64,000 nucleotides of DNA from Calliopsis andreniformis (GCF_051401765.1 NW_027480542.1:310001-374000), one strand, 5' to 3'; numbered from the stretch's first letter, positions 1 through 13,097 are shown. The notes: generated by a model not told the origin, from the letters alone. A program made the numbers and translations.

Positions 1-1932
1 ATGTTCCTCATCAATTATTGTTATACGCAACAAAAATAACTTTCTTGTTTCGATAAAATAATTATTGACGATGAAAACAAATGACTATAAATGATGATTA
101 TTGTATAACTCAAACATTTGGAAATCGATATTTTTTAATCGTGTCCTTTTTTGAAATATTTACTGTAGCCTTTAGTATTATTCTCAACTGAAGTTAAAAA
201 TAAGTTTTTATTCGTGATTTTTTTTTTTATAAAAATTTTTATAATAACTGTTACTTTTGGCCTTTGAAAATAATTCTAATCCTATAGCCAAGCTTGTTTT
301 ATTATTGTTATGCCTCGTTAAATTAACGCAGAATATACTTCATTGTATTGATTCAAGTTACTCCTGCTATCTAAAGCATTGAGATATAGTTCAATTAACT
401 CACTTTTACAAGGTCCAAGGAACATATTCAACCTATATTTATGTTTTCGTTATGTGGTCCAACATATTCAATATTTACTTTTATTAGTAATCGTTCATAT
501 TGACGAAATGAAAACAGAAGTTGGGAGTTGAAAATTATGCGTATTTTCCTGAATATCTTGAAACTATTAGATGAGAAAGGAAATCTTTCCTGCAAACATT
601 GCATAAAGATACTTCTCTTTAAACATTCCGTTAAAAAAAGTTTTTTGTTAACTCTTCTGACAAAATTGTAATCAGTTGTGATAAGCCAACGTGACATCAT
701 TCACGCAATTTCATTACTAAAAATGAATAAATTACTTTCTTTTTTCTCGGTTTATCTTCCACGTTCTTATGTTCTATTTTTTTTTTTTGACATACTTTTT
801 CATGGTGTACGGCATATGTTCAATATCTTATTATCGCAATATATTATTCAAATTCCATAAACGTCGAAAATTTAGTATTTATTGTAAATACCTATACTAT
901 GTTTCATCGTTTGCTACCAAAAAATGAATTGTTTATATTTTTGTTGGGTTTAGATAAGGACGCTTCGAACTCGAAAGGGACTCAAATAAAGCTTTATTAG
1001 AACAATTATATATTAATCTAAGTAGTGTTGTTCTCTCAGTGATCAGTACTTAGTATACTGTTAAGCAAATGTGTATTATAATTTTTTATTACTCTTATGA
1101 CAATGCGATAAAATATCAATTGCTTTCGTTATTCTAGTTTTTGCATTATGATACAATTACCATAATTTCTATCACTTCTTAGATATTTCTTAACTTTTTA
1201 TACTCCTTTTTTAATGTAATATTCATGTGTTACATTCATTTTTTTATATAATATTTGAAATCAATGATGAAAGATATTTATGGGAACAAATACAAATTAG
1301 TTTTCTATGAAAATGAATTATTGAATAGACAAGCGCAGCACTGTTTTCATATTTTTGGCATTTAGTCGCAATATTCGGCCTGTTCCAATTTTAAAATGGT
1401 TCCGGTAATAATATAAAAGCGGTTGAATCGCTAATGTTGAAGACATCTTGAACTTTTAAATATATATAATTAAAGTGATCTTATTATTGATAAAATTATT
1501 TCTTGTTTCGACTTTACGTGGGGGGGATTAAAAAAAATGATTTCGAAAAATCTTTAAAAAAATTTCTTTCTTTAAATATCTTAAAAAAATTCTTTATAAA
1601 AATAGTTTCTTAATAGGATTACCTGAACTATGTGCCAAGCGTTCCTTATTAGACTGAATCGATAACATTGGCCGCGAAAGAAAAATGGTAAGGGAGCTCG
1701 TAAGCCCCAAGTATATGACAAAAGGATACATTGGATAATATGGTAAAGTCATGAATTATAATGAATAATTGTATCCTTTATTTCATCGATTATGTGCCTG
1801 GCAAAAAATACTTCTCGTGCTGAGAGTGAGGTTTGCTCTCTGTCTTAAATCGGGTTAATTTAACGAGGCAGCTTTATATTATTTTAGATGATTTACATGG
1901 TTTTGTACATATCGTCATTATTGTATTTGTAG
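1..1932. other. AT-rich stretch, probably intron of the SUCO-like gene
   Basis: No coding stretch here is convincing on either strand; the open frames are short and of low complexity. The stretch ends in a pyrimidine-rich tract and an AG at 1931-1932, immediately before a coding exon that is in frame. I infer that at least the right part is the last intron of the gene at 1933-3213. The preceding exons were not found and may lie left of the window. Confidence 0.5.
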
Positions 1933-3213
1933 GCATTAGAGAGGAACATGTCTTTAAGTGGGCAGTACTTAGAAGAACTAAGTCGTCGTTATAAGAAACA
2001 AGTCGAAGAAATGCAGAGATCACTTGAACGGACGGTTTCAGCAATGAACGAGGAAACACGAAAATGGGAAGAACGTGAATCTAGCAGAGTAGAAGAAATT
2101 ACTAGTTTAAGGAACGAAATCGCGAATCTTTCCAAATCGATGAAAAATCTGTTATATGACCGTGATAGTTGGCATGGAAGATTGTTGATGATGGGTCAAC
2201 ACCTCTTATTAATATGTTCTGAAGTTTTTATAATATTCTTGATTCTACTATATTGTCGTGGAACTAGAAAATCCCAAGAAAAAGAGAAACAATTGAGAAA
2301 AGATATTATGCGACGTAAAAGTGCAGAACACTTTAGTTCCCATGTAAAAAAGACAAAAAAGCGACGACCAAGTGAAATAGCTTCTAATATTACTGGCACA
2401 TACAATGATTTAATGATTGATGAAAAGTCTTGTGATACCAAAAAGGGAAGAAAAAAGAAACGGAAAAAAGAAGGTGCTAGTAAAACAAATACACATAGTG
2501 ATACAAAAAAACATTCAATTTTATATTACAAATCTATACCTAATGTTTTTACAGGCGATGCTATGTCGAGAAAATCTTCGTCTGTCGAAGTCTTACGAAC
2601 AACCAATTCTCAGATACTTACTCGTAAACGGCCGAAATCCGCTCCTGAGAATACAATAGATTGGTTGAGTAGTCATGATTATGAATGCAATGTACAACCA
2701 ATCTTATCATCAAAAAAAAATCGTGAAATGGAGTTTGTACAGGGTTTTGATTCTGCTGATTCATATACTGAATGTATAACTAAATCTAATTCGTTACCGT
2801 TAAGCATGTGTCCTGAGGAAACTATACCCAATGAACAAACTACTGTTGAGTTACAATTAGATGTATTAAATTCTAGAAATAGTAACGTGAGAATAGATAC
2901 AGACGCTAGATTATATCAATCTTCCTTTATGAAAACTGCTTTGAGCGCGAGGGTAAAGAGGAAATTTCAGACGAATGATGAAAATGGAAAATGGAGTGAA
3001 CCTATAAAACAGAAACAAGATTTAAATTATTCTAATGAAAAGTCTGAACAAGAAAGTCTTGCATCAGAATTATGGTCGGATAATAGTACGACTAATGGTT
3101 CATTATTGGACCAAAGTGATGAATCTAGATGCAGTAATGATGCATTAGCAACCAGAAAAAAAGATAAAAAAAATACTGCTTTTAGGAAGATGGTGAAAAA
3201 ACTTTTTGATTAA
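1933..3213 (+). CDS. Terminal coding exon of a SUCO/Opt-like SUN-domain ossification factor homologue
   Basis: This is the C-terminal part of a membrane protein. The exon opens after an AG splice acceptor at 1931-1932, reads ALERN and then MSLSGQYLEELSRRYKKQ, and stays open to TAA at 3211-3213. The sequence around NMSLSGQYLEELSRRY is the conserved coiled coil that follows the SUN domain in SUCO proteins. Counting from the Met at 1948, a coiled coil fills residues 1-75, a hydrophobic membrane segment lies at about 82-103 (LLLICSEVFIIFLILLY), and a long Lys/Ser-rich tail follows. In the known family this layout belongs to a protein of the ER or nuclear envelope. The SUN domain itself must be encoded upstream. 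The Met at 1948 is internal, not the start, because the reading frame continues back to the acceptor. The tail after the membrane segment is not one I recognise and is probably fast-evolving. Confidence 0.82.
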   Translation, partial: ALERNMSLSGQYLEELSRRYKKQVEEMQRSLERTVSAMNEETRKWEERESSRVEEITSLRNEIANLSKSMKNLLYDRDSWHGRLLMMGQHLLLICSEVFIIFLILLYCRGTRKSQEKEKQLRKDIMRRKSAEHFSSHVKKTKKRRPSEIASNITGTYNDLMIDEKSCDTKKGRKKKRKKEGASKTNTHSDTKKHSILYYKSIPNVFTGDAMSRKSSSVEVLRTTNSQILTRKRPKSAPENTIDWLSSHDYECNVQPILSSKKNREMEFVQGFDSADSYTECITKSNSLPLSMCPEETIPNEQTTVELQLDVLNSRNSNVRIDTDARLYQSSFMKTALSARVKRKFQTNDENGKWSEPIKQKQDLNYSNEKSEQESLASELWSDNSTTNGSLLDQSDESRCSNDALATRKKDKKNTAFRKMVKKLFD

Positions 3214-3256
3214 AATAGGTACGCTAACAGCAATCAATTGAAATATCTAGACATTA

Positions 3257-3262
3257 AATAAA
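3257..3262 (+). other. Polyadenylation signal AATAAA for the SUCO-like gene
   Basis: A canonical AATAAA lies 44 bases after the stop codon at 3211-3213. Further AATAAA motifs occur between 3780 and 3920, so a longer 3' UTR is possible. Confidence 0.5.
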
Positions 3263-6047
3263 CATTTGGTTTAAATAGAGAGTATAAAACACAATATCGT
3301 AAAATGCAAAATATATTAAAAGTTTTACTTGTACAGAATTCTTTGTTCTTGAATGTAAATGTAATTTTTAGCTTACTGTTAACTTATCAGTTACTATAAT
3401 TTAAAGTAATTAAGAGAATTGGCATTACTTTAGTGTAAAGCGCAGGTAGAATTATTTAGGTTTAAATAGAAATACTGTGCGGTCTCATTACAAGCTAAGA
3501 TTTATTTCTGTCCTTACTTAAGTGCCATTTCCTTAGAAGCACAGATTGTCCTCCGAGTGTGTACTTATAACAAGACAGAATTTCAAATGTCTATTAGTCA
3601 TGATTTTCTTATATCAATATTTTCAGGGACATCGTTGGTCCTATAAAGAACTGTACGAGTGTTTATTCTAAAGGGCAATAAAAGGAGCAACAATGTATGA
3701 TGAATTTGAGTGGTGGAATTCTTAATACTTTAAACTCTGTATTTCCCAACGAAATTTTAATATAAGAACGAACGTGCAATGTGTTTAAATAAACCCTTGT
3801 TTTCAAGGAAATGACTGATTTAAATAAATGTTATGTATATTGTATATAAAACTATACTCGCTATATTTATTATGTTGAAAAGCTAATAAATGAATATCTT
3901 AAAATACTAATAAATGAATAACCTAAAAATGATGTGATCCTTCAATTATTTCAAAATAAGACTGCTTTTTATTCCTGATACAGTTCATTTAGAGCGGTTA
4001 ATCTGTATATTTCACGGCCTGAGAAGCAACTTACTTCAAATCTAAGCATCAGTTGCGAGAACAACTCGTCATCCCTCTTACGATCCTTTGTTACAGAATG
4101 CAATAGTGTTCACAAGATGTGTACGTGTATATATTGGTATTTTGTCGTTTTTCCAGGATCTTCTCTAGACTACTACAAACAGACAATCAAGCACATATTG
4201 TGTAGTGGATGATCAAATTATTATAATAAAATGAAAATAATACATTCAGTTTCCTACACGTTCTAATTTTAAGTTTAAAAATATGCGATGTCTCAAAATT
4301 TTCAACTACTTCAAAGTAAGTCTTCAGTTTTTCAAATTCCCCAATCTCCAGATTATTAATTTTCAAATCTTCGAAAGACAACAGATAAAAGCTTCGAAAA
4401 TTATTTACTAATTTTCTTTTATATAAGAGGTGTAAAATTTTTGTATACACGCTTTCGAACTAATTGACTTTGAATTTTTACACCGAAGTACAGACGTAAG
4501 TGTCTACAGACCACATTGAGATAAAAGAAATATATACGTCATGCTGTCCGTAGATGAACTGTATTTTCTAACATCATGCCAAACGGCATTGTGGTTATAA
4601 TTAACTTTTTTGTTTTCTAAAAATACTTCCAGGCTACGTAATTGATATTTGTTTAATAAGATTATTATTTGTGAGTTTTCAACTACAATTCTAATTGTTT
4701 TACGTTTGTCAATTCTATTTATAATTTTTTAAATTTATCTACTACTTATAGTAATATAAGTAATAGTTTTTCTAACGCCATATTTTGATCTAGATTGTGT
4801 GGTTTATCGCAGTGTGTCCTGTTTTACAATTTTGTGGTATTTCCATCGACGATGTTAGCCACTATTACACCGGATCTTCACTTGGTCTCTTTTTTCGTCG
4901 GTAACTTGTGAAGAAGACATCACCATTTTTGTTAGTAATTATTAAATGGTTTGGAACAAAATGATGAGGGCCTTTTATAGATCTCGAATAACTAACTTTA
5001 GTATGCTTCTATACGTTTTGGTAACGCGGTATACATGTGCTTTGCTCTTTTTTCTCTTTTATTCTGCCACGACTTCCGTTCCTCGCTTTCTCTACACTCT
5101 TCTCGCGACTCGCGACACACACTATACATGTATACCATAGATTGTACTGCACACAAATATTCAACTGTACGCCTGTACAATACAAATGTACCCACATTTC
5201 CTAACAATTTTATAGTTTGGGGATCAAGAACTCCTCTATTACCGGACAAGCCTTGTCCAACAAACGTGACAGAGATAGGAACGAAACCGATAAGAGGTGG
5301 AGTTGGTATGTTAAACCTGTTCCAGTTATATGATACAAAAATACATATGCATATATACTGTACATCAAACAGTTTTAAGCAGCTCACTTTTTCTCATCTC
5401 TAACTCCTCTAAAGTCAAAGTAACGTAAGTATAGTAAAGGTATGCTTTAGTACTTTGAACAAGCAACAACCCACGAGGTCGTCTTCTGCTGCTCAAGACA
5501 GTCCAACCTAGAATGTAATAGGATAACTGATATCAGAAGTGGGATACGCTTCGAAATTTTGTTTCAAAATCTATTCAATCATAGCTTTTTAATTCAAAAG
5601 CTATCGCAAAGAGTTCGCTAATAACTTGACTAAGCTTTTCGTTATCCTACACCTTTTGCTAACATGTCAATTTTACAGATACATCTAATGTCCAGTCTGC
5701 ATCGTCTGTACCGCCACTTATCCCCATCATTCAGCAACACGAATTACAATACATCCACATGTTTCCCCACGAAAGTGTATCAGATTGTGTAGTACGAATT
5801 CATAAGTTATATAGGTAAACTAGGTGGAACTTGCAGGAAAGTAATTGCCATTGTTATACGCCTAGTGTGCTGACCGTTAATAAGGGGACTACCTCATAAT
5901 ATTGTAAGCCATGTTTTATTAAAAGCTCCGAGTATACATATTATGCGACGCGTTTGGCGAGACGTTACAAGCTAAGAGCAATTAGCACCCGTTACGAATT
6001 CTTACGAGACATTCCTGCATCCAGTATTGCCAGATGCAGGGAGGAAA
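3263..6047. other. Intergenic DNA with no supported gene
   Basis: AT-rich sequence with only short open frames (for example around 4187-4450 and 5000-5400) that overlap on both strands and show no domain. I see no RNA gene or repeat with a clear partner in the window until about 6.05 kb. Confidence 0.5.
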
Positions 6048-7348
6048 TGTTTTTTAGTAACGTTTATTATGAACTGGGATGGATTTTCTCTGCGTCGAAC
6101 TACCGTGAGCTCGAGGCAGGGAAGTTCGATAAACTTTGCCGTATCCGCCCTGCAAGTCGCTCGAAAAAGAGGACAGTCATCCGGATGGACGTCAGGCACT
6201 TTCGTGCCTAGTACAAGAAAATTCGAAAAATATACGCGACCCTTGCAGTGCAGGTACGGCGGAAAACGTCGGCTAGCTCGGAGGGAGAGGGGAAAAGTCG
6301 TGGGCCGGACGCGTGGAGGAACCTAGCCTTCACGGCAACGCAATAATGACACGGCGTGTATCTTCCACAGGTGTTTATTTGACAATTATTCTTGGCCGCG
6401 AAGACGGTACGGCGACGGAAGATTGTCGAGATGTTCAGCAACAAAAACAGACGCGCGTCCTCGAAAATCGGCACGCGCGGACTCGCCCGTTACAAAGTTT
6501 CTGTCGGTCGTAATAACACCGGAATTTCGCGATAACAATTGAGACGAATTACACGGTATCGCAATATTCGAGGACGTCCTGGAGGAAACCCAAATCACGC
6601 CTAGCGCTACGGCACTCTGTACCCGATAATCGAGACCAAAGTAATCTGTGCAGCTTACCCTAATTATTCGCTAATCGTAGATCGCTCTCTATGCGTTAGC
6701 GTGTCGGCAACGAGTGACTATGCTCGGTATGCGAGCATGTGACCCCGCCGATTCACGGCACGTCTCTCTCCCGCGCAAGCGCGACACCCCCTCGGCGTAC
6801 TTGCTATGGTCCAGTCGCGCATGCGAGGAGCGGGGCCCCCGGGGACGGCCGCTACTCACCGGTGATGATCCGCGTTTCTTCAGCATCGTGGAGACTTTCC
6901 CTGGACTTCCTATGACTCCGGCCGCCTGAGCAACGATGTCCGGACTCGCCTCCATGATCGCCTTCCTCTTGAGCCACTGTAGAAGGGCAGCACGGCAGGA
7001 CCATCCCTTAGCTAGTATTCGGCAGATTTCTTTCGGCTCCTCTGGTCCTCCGCGGAGGCGTCAAGTCCCTCAACTCTGGGGGTGGAGGGTCCCTGTACCA
7101 TCCGATGTTGATACTGCGCCTGAATCCGAACACTACACGGCCCCGGGTCCTTCAGGTTCCTTCTAGGGTCCTGAAACGTCGTGCGCGCTCGGCACGGAGT
7201 CACCCGAAATTAGCGGCGATTGGAGTTCACGATATTTCCCTCCAGGAGGCGTCTCTCGGTACGTATCCGCAAGGATTGCAGGGGGTCCTTCTTATCACTG
7301 ATTTCACGAAGTTCACTAAAACGGGGCGGCACTACGCGTAACGTCACA
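6048..7348 (+). repeat. LTR-like repeat family 2, copy A
   Basis: This GC-rich block recurs inverted at 24484-25634 and partly at 54409-54995. Landmarks shared by all three are a CTGCGTCGAACTGCC-like stretch near the start, a block ending in CTCGCCCGTTAC, and a block with GGCACTCCGTGCCCGG-like sequence. Copies A and B also share the second half, which ends in AACGTCACA. Copies B and C begin TGTT(T/G)TATCAG, and A and B end in CACA, so the unit has TG...CA ends as LTRs do. The left end of copy A is uncertain and its short open frames have no recognisable product. The superfamily is unknown. Confidence 0.55.
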
Positions 7349-9623
7349 AGGTTTAGTACAGTTCGGTCTGGTCATAATTTAATGAGATTCCGCTGCTATT
7401 TCGTAATACGAGCGTTACGGGGTAGAGCAAATATCGACCATTCACAGCTTCAGAATGTAAGCATTTTTATCTATTTAGACAGTGTTTTGAATAAAATGAT
7501 GGCTAGATCGCGCTACACTGAACTTTTTTCTTTCGAATAAACCCTTGCCTCAATATTGCTTTCTGTTGGGTTATCGAACAAACAAAGTAAAGTACGTGAC
7601 AAATGTAGTTGGGCTTGTGGGAACATCTAAATAAGAGGGCTGACGATGTGGAATCGGAATCTGAGATACTCAAATTGGTGACGTGAGATACTGAAAATTT
7701 CCCTTTTCATTATACACGCCGTATTTGTCGCGTGAACATGAGCTCAGCTTTTGAGACTAATTCGGACAACTTCGGCAAGTCAAAATAGAAACTGTAGACT
7801 GTAAGTTATGTAATTAGCTTAATATGGTTTACAGAAATTATTAAAGCCAGGAATTTGAATGTTAAACGTTGAAAAACTTTCTTCGCGCATCGACTTGGTT
7901 TTTAGAGAGCCTAAACCTTCAAACAAGCTCAGGGCCGTTAGGGGAAGACCTACATAAGTATCTAATAACACCAGGTGTTGTGGGAAGTCCCCGATGAGTT
8001 TTTCAAGACGCCACAGTTAGTTTTTGGACGGATTTCGCATCAAACGTTTGTGCAAATATTCGTAATACGTGTTGTGTTTCTTTACAAATTTAGTCCTTTT
8101 CTCGCGATATTCCCATTGTATGTACAATTTTCCTCCAAATTCTACGCCAAAACTTCAAGTAGTGTGTGCAGTTTTTTCGTGTGTGGATTTAGACCAGAAG
8201 ATTAATCGGAGGGTGAACACATTAACCCTTTCTACTCCGAAATTTCATAGGGCGTGTTTTGACTTGCCCTCTGGATTGTAAAGAGTAGACAGGTCTAGTG
8301 TTATTCAACGATACCAGTGTATGGTGTTTGAATATTCGCGAATAAGGGAATCGTGATCTGTGGATGTGTGAAGTGAACAGACATTTTACATGAAGGTGGA
8401 CACATTAATCGTTTCTATCAGATACTAAGAGTTTTGAGTTGGCCTATGAATTGCAACAAAGAAACAAGATTATTGTTATTCAATGATATTTATCAATTTT
8501 AACTGAATTTTGTATCCTGTAGTTCTATCGAGTGTTGTAAAATTTCCGGTCAATTGTTTGACGGTGAGTGATGTCTCTCCTCCCTTACGTCAATGCGCCA
8601 CTGCTATTCGGGCAAACACTGTTCGAGGCTTCCGCGCGGACTGATTTCTGGTGCTCTCCACTAGATTTTTAGACGCCTATTGTTACGTCCCAGTAGATTT
8701 CGATATAATACGCAATATTCCATTCCGAGCATTCCTCTGAATCTGAGAGACGTCGTAACTTGGTATTTTGTCAGAATCAGCAAATCATCCACCACTAAAT
8801 ATTAAATGTGTCGATAGCTGACCTAATATATTTTCGCGTTAGAATAGATAATATAGCCAGGAAAACGAGAGAGACAAAGCTATGTTCTCGGCGCGACGAC
8901 AGTACGTTAATCGAATTACACCAAAACCATCACTTCCTAATTACCAAAATTATAGGTCTCCCAAAAATACCTTAAAAAGGTAAACAAAAACATACCAAGT
9001 ATATGCGGTCTCTTGAAAAATCTACCTTGTAGAATCCAGTCTCCAACAAAGCAACAATCATTTGAAAAAATCAACTTGGAATATTAAGGCAAACAAATCC
9101 ACTGAAATTATTGGGAAACGCAAAGCGCAAGAATTTAATCTTCTACCAAAATATTACCAATATTGTACTTCCAACAAATATCACTTTTAATCTTATTTTT
9201 GCCGCTATAGTGTTTCTTCCATTAAAAGTATTTTTGACGCTACTTGCACATGTTACACGAAAATCATGTTTCATCTTATGAAATGCACCTAGATTTTTAT
9301 GAGTAGAAATTAACTTACAAAAATCATTGCCTATGTTACAGTTAGTAAATATCTGAACTAAAAAATTCTTAAAGTAGAAATGCTCTCTGGATCGCATCAC
9401 GAGATCTCAGTAACAGGTGCACCGATTTTGATGAGACTAAGCTTAAGGGGGCAGACTCCTTGTGTTTTGAGCTGTGTGCGTGCGCTCACACAAGCAAAGA
9501 AAGTCATACACGTATACGCGATGAGCGAGAGAGACAAACGGTTTCGCAAATTACGCTTTACGTCTCGATACTTGCATAAATGAATTTTTCGCGGGTACAG
9601 AACCCATGAGTAGACTTCACTAC
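7349..9623. other. Non-coding stretch, including a degenerate direct repeat
   Basis: No supported gene. Between about 8180 and 8480 two diverged units of roughly 190 bases follow each other; both carry a GAACACATTAACC- or GGACACATTAATC-like start and a GTTATTCAA(C/T)GATA end, suggesting an old tandem duplication. At 9393-9460 a stretch (GATCTCAGTAACAGGTGCAC) resembles 18747-18800 and is probably a dispersed repeat. Confidence 0.35.
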
Positions 9624-9803
9624 AGGGTGCTCTGGTCCGTTTAAACTACAATAAACACTATACGTTGAGAAAACTGTAAAATTACAAACTGTAAGCATGA
9701 AACAGACGCTGTTGTAAACTAGCAAGATGGCTGCCGAAGTGACATTTTCGCAAATATCTCACGATTTAATGGTTTTTTCACTCATAGCACACCAGAGCAC
9801 CCT
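9624..9803. mobile_element. MITE-like element with 13-bp perfect terminal inverted repeats
   Basis: The 180-bp unit starts AGGGTGCTCTGGT and ends ACCAGAGCACCCT, an exact reverse complement. It has no coding capacity. The base before the left end makes it TACAGGGTG, like mariner/Tc1 ends elsewhere in the window (59438, 44520), but I do not see an intact TA duplication on both sides, so the superfamily is uncertain. Confidence 0.6.
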
Positions 9804-11186
9804 TCCTTGAATTAGCACAATATCGCGGAAATGCGATTTTCCTCAATTTAACACTTCTTGAAGGCGTAAAGCGTAATTTTCGTTGTGCACCCGTTTTGAC
9901 ACAAAAATAGTTCAACGATTTGCCGTTAGAAGCGTTAATGGTATATCTCAATCAATTTGGTCATATTACCATCAGCATCGATAAAAATACAGATCAGTCG
10001 GTAAATGTAATCTAGAATTTGACAGCTGAATGGCGTATTCATCGAATACACGAATACAGACGCAAGAAAGGCTTAGTTGCCAAAACGTATTGAAAGTTTG
10101 ATCACGCTGTTGCCACATATATGTATGTACATATTAAAATTCTGCCCATCAGGAAAACTCGAACGAAACCAACTCCAGCCGAGATTTTGATTCTTACTAA
10201 TAAGGGAACATCGCGAAGTGAAAGTCTCCGATTTTGATGAAACTTTGTAGGATTGTAGAATAGCCGAAAATATTCGACACGTATTTTTTTTTATTGCTTC
10301 TAATTCATCTAAAGGGTGTGCAAACCACCCCCAAGGTTGGGGGTGGAAAACATATTTCGTTTAATATCTCCAAAACTAGTGCGTATAGCAAAATGATATA
10401 AATGGGGCGATTGTGTTTTTTTGAACGACGAATCCACCTATGTAAAAATTTTTTAAAAATATCAATTATTTAAAAAATATATTAAAAAATAGTATATTGT
10501 CGTTGTTTTCACTGACAACATGCTGATCGATCGTTTTGCAAATTTGTATGCAAATACTATGAACCAAAACACAAAACACGGCCAAAATAGAATTCTGAAT
10601 TTTTACGTTATAAACAAAATAATAACATTCCTAGTTAATCTGCATTTTGTGCGAAATTGGGCCCTGAAACGAGTAGTTTTACGAAAAATATATACCCCTA
10701 TAATGTTTTTGTCATTATATTATGATACATGTTGTTTATTGTTCACTAAATGTATAAATTATAACATTGCTAATGAATACGCGCAACGTCTTGCACTCGT
10801 TGCAAACAGTACGAGAGGTTCAGTGTGAGTGACCCTTGCATCGATGAAAATGTAGCAAGTAAAGGTGATTTACAAATCATTATTCTTCAATAGTTATTAT
10901 TTACTATAAACAAACAATTGGAATTGTTCCAGAAGTTATAGTTTAATCCACTAATTTTACACGAAAGTATCTTAGATGAGTGTGAATTAGGAATTCCCTC
11001 ATAATTTGTAGGTGCCTGGTTCGAATCTCGTGGAAGCTTTTAATTTTTTTTCTTTTCAATTTTTATTTTAAATAATTCTAATTTTTGTATACCTTTTCAC
11101 AGATTACAGTTATACCACTCATAACATTTTTATTATTAAATAAAAAAAAATTAAAATAATTTCGTTTGTTTATTTCTTAAAAAGTA
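9804..11186. other. Non-coding AT-rich DNA
   Basis: No supported gene. A B-box-like GGTTCGAATC occurs near 11020 within GTGCCTGGTTCGAATCTCG, but I cannot fold a tRNA around it; it could be part of an old tRNA-derived SINE. Around 10200-10390 the sequence has the look of a dispersed insect repeat, with no second full copy here. Confidence 0.3.
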
Positions 11187-11226
11187 TGAATGAATGAATG
11201 AATGAATGAATGAATGAATGAATGAA
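11187..11226 (+). repeat. (TGAA)n microsatellite, 10 units
   Basis: Ten consecutive TGAA units with no interruption. Confidence 0.95.
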
Positions 11227-11599
11227 TAGCATGAATTTAATGAATTATTTATTCTATATATATAAGTTTTAGGATTTCACATATTAGTATATATACAGTA
11301 TGTCCCACGAAATCCTGGACAGTCGATTATTTGCTAACCTAATAAAAATACGAAAAAAGTTTTTATATGAAATTGAATGGCAAGTGGGGGCTGATTTATT
11401 GGCCGTAACAATTTTTTTTTTATCATTATTATTTACAGAGATATGAAAGTTAAGTTTGGTTTTTTAAATGGGATTATATATATTTTTTTTTATCAATAGA
11501 TAGTACATTTCAAGACGAATTCAGCAAACATTAATGTATACACCTTTTTTCAAATAGTTTTTAAGATATAACGCGTAAAAGTTTACTGATTTTCGGTGG

Positions 11600-12170
11600 A
11601 AGATAATCTGCGAGACCAGGAAGCACAGTAGGGAGTCTCGACTCTCGACCACACTTAAGATGCTACGGGTTAACACGTTCGACGCGCGACAGAGTAGATC
11701 TATCGAGTTGAGCCCGTTTCCCCGGAGAAGTAATGACTCGGCAGTGCTGCCGCGCGCTAGCATACAATCGGACAAAACTTTTTCGACCATTTTTTTACCC
11801 CCGCACGCAACGTGTTAAACCGTGCCTCTTGAAACTGATACGAAGAGACTGTGGTAGGAACGGCAGGCCTAAATCTTCCACATGAATGTGTTGCCATAAC
11901 TCTGTAGCGACTAGCACTACCATTCCTCCTAGCATAAGATTGGGAAGCGGCGTGTCGACCAGAGTTTTTCCCGAAGGTCTGTAGCGAGGAGTTTTCGCCG
12001 AGGTTACCCATCTGGGAACCAGATGTGTATAGGCCTGCGTTTTCGCACCAGGTAATTTTTCCGTGCGTATTGGTAGGACAAGAGTCAAAAGGATAGAGGC
12101 GCAGACATTACTTGACTGAGACTCGAACCTGCAAGGTCGATGTCGAGCTGTCGCTCAGTTTTTTATAACT
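11600..12170. other. GC-richer island with overlapping open frames, unidentified
   Basis: Two minus-strand frames are open across this block (11757-12011 and 11795-12088), but neither carries a domain I recognise and they overlap in different frames. Near 12120-12135 the minus strand reads GCAGGTTCGAGTC, a B-box-like motif, again without a full tRNA fold. It may be part of a repeat with no second copy in the window. Confidence 0.25.
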
Positions 12171-12755
12171 TGTGTTCACGTCGTATGTTTAACTATTAAA
12201 AGAGTGTGGTACGCTTACGGAGAGAATTCTTATTTTCGTTACCTACCACCTCAGTATAATTGTAATTGATGTAGAACATGCTGACTGATAGTAATATACA
12301 GTTTAATAAAATGTCCAATTATTATTGATGTAAAACATGCTGACGAATAGTCGTGATGGTAAACTAAGGGAAGGGGAAACTAAATTCAATAGGTGTGGCA
12401 ATGGTGAGGAAATCGTTCGTGCTCGATATGTGATACGAATCAGAGTAGGAAGTTTCTCCCGAATTCATGTGATGAGCCATTCACATAGCTCGTAACAACA
12501 AAATAGAAGTGGAAGCAGTAAAGCATATTTGCAATGGTGGGAAGCTAAAAACTAAAGCAACTAAAAACATTTCTTACAGGGACTTGCCTCAGTTATTCAT
12601 TAAACGCAGTACTAAAATATAAAGTTTAATCGGTAAACTTCGTGTCACAGGTGTGAGTTAATTGTGTTTGAAATGTTTCGAACAGAAAAATTGTGTTAAT
12701 TACTATTAATTGTCTACCAGAACACAGTTTTTTTTATAAATAGAATTAAATCAAA

Positions 12756-12862
12756 ATGTGTTCTCAATATTATGAAGAAAATAATAAATCTGTGCCTTAT
12801 ACTCGAATCAACGAATCAATCGAAGATGATGCATCGCCTCCTAAGAAAATGAAATATGCGAA
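12756..12862 (+). CDS. Candidate first coding exon, unidentified
   Basis: An ATG in a favourable context (TCAAAATG) opens 36 codons, with an acidic stretch (NESIEDDASPP) followed by a basic one (KKMKYAK). The frame runs into GTATGT at 12863, a good splice donor. The sequence upstream is AT-rich and could be a 5' UTR. The next exon is not visible: a TACAGGGTGTT transposon-like end lies at about 12895 and the gypsy element starts at 13098. I do not recognise the protein, and a chance open frame is possible. Confidence 0.3.
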
Positions 12863-13097
12863 GTATGTATTAATCTTAATCTTAAAATGATGGTATATAC
12901 AGGGTGTTCTTCTTCATGTACTTGGCGTCGAGACGCTACCGCGTCTCTAGATGGCCATTGCAGTATGTCTATTCATCGTTGCGAAGGTATTTCTCCCATG
13001 TCGTACCGAATACTCCTCCCACAATGTATCGTCGTACCTGCTCTTTTACGTGACGGACATCCGGACATTCGTACGTACTATGGACAAGAAAATCTTG

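Noticed and set aside
5000..5403. Overlapping frames on both strands at 5.0-5.4 kb
   Set aside because: The frames mirror each other on opposite strands, lack domains and show no splice context.
11010..11035. B-box-like GGTTCGAATC suggesting a tRNA gene (also GCAGGTTCGAGTC on the minus strand near 12125)
   Set aside because: No matching acceptor stem, D-arm or anticodon arm can be placed around either motif.
11187..11226. Regular repeats as a CRISPR-like array
   Set aside because: The units are 4-bp microsatellite repeats without spacers, and the window is eukaryotic.
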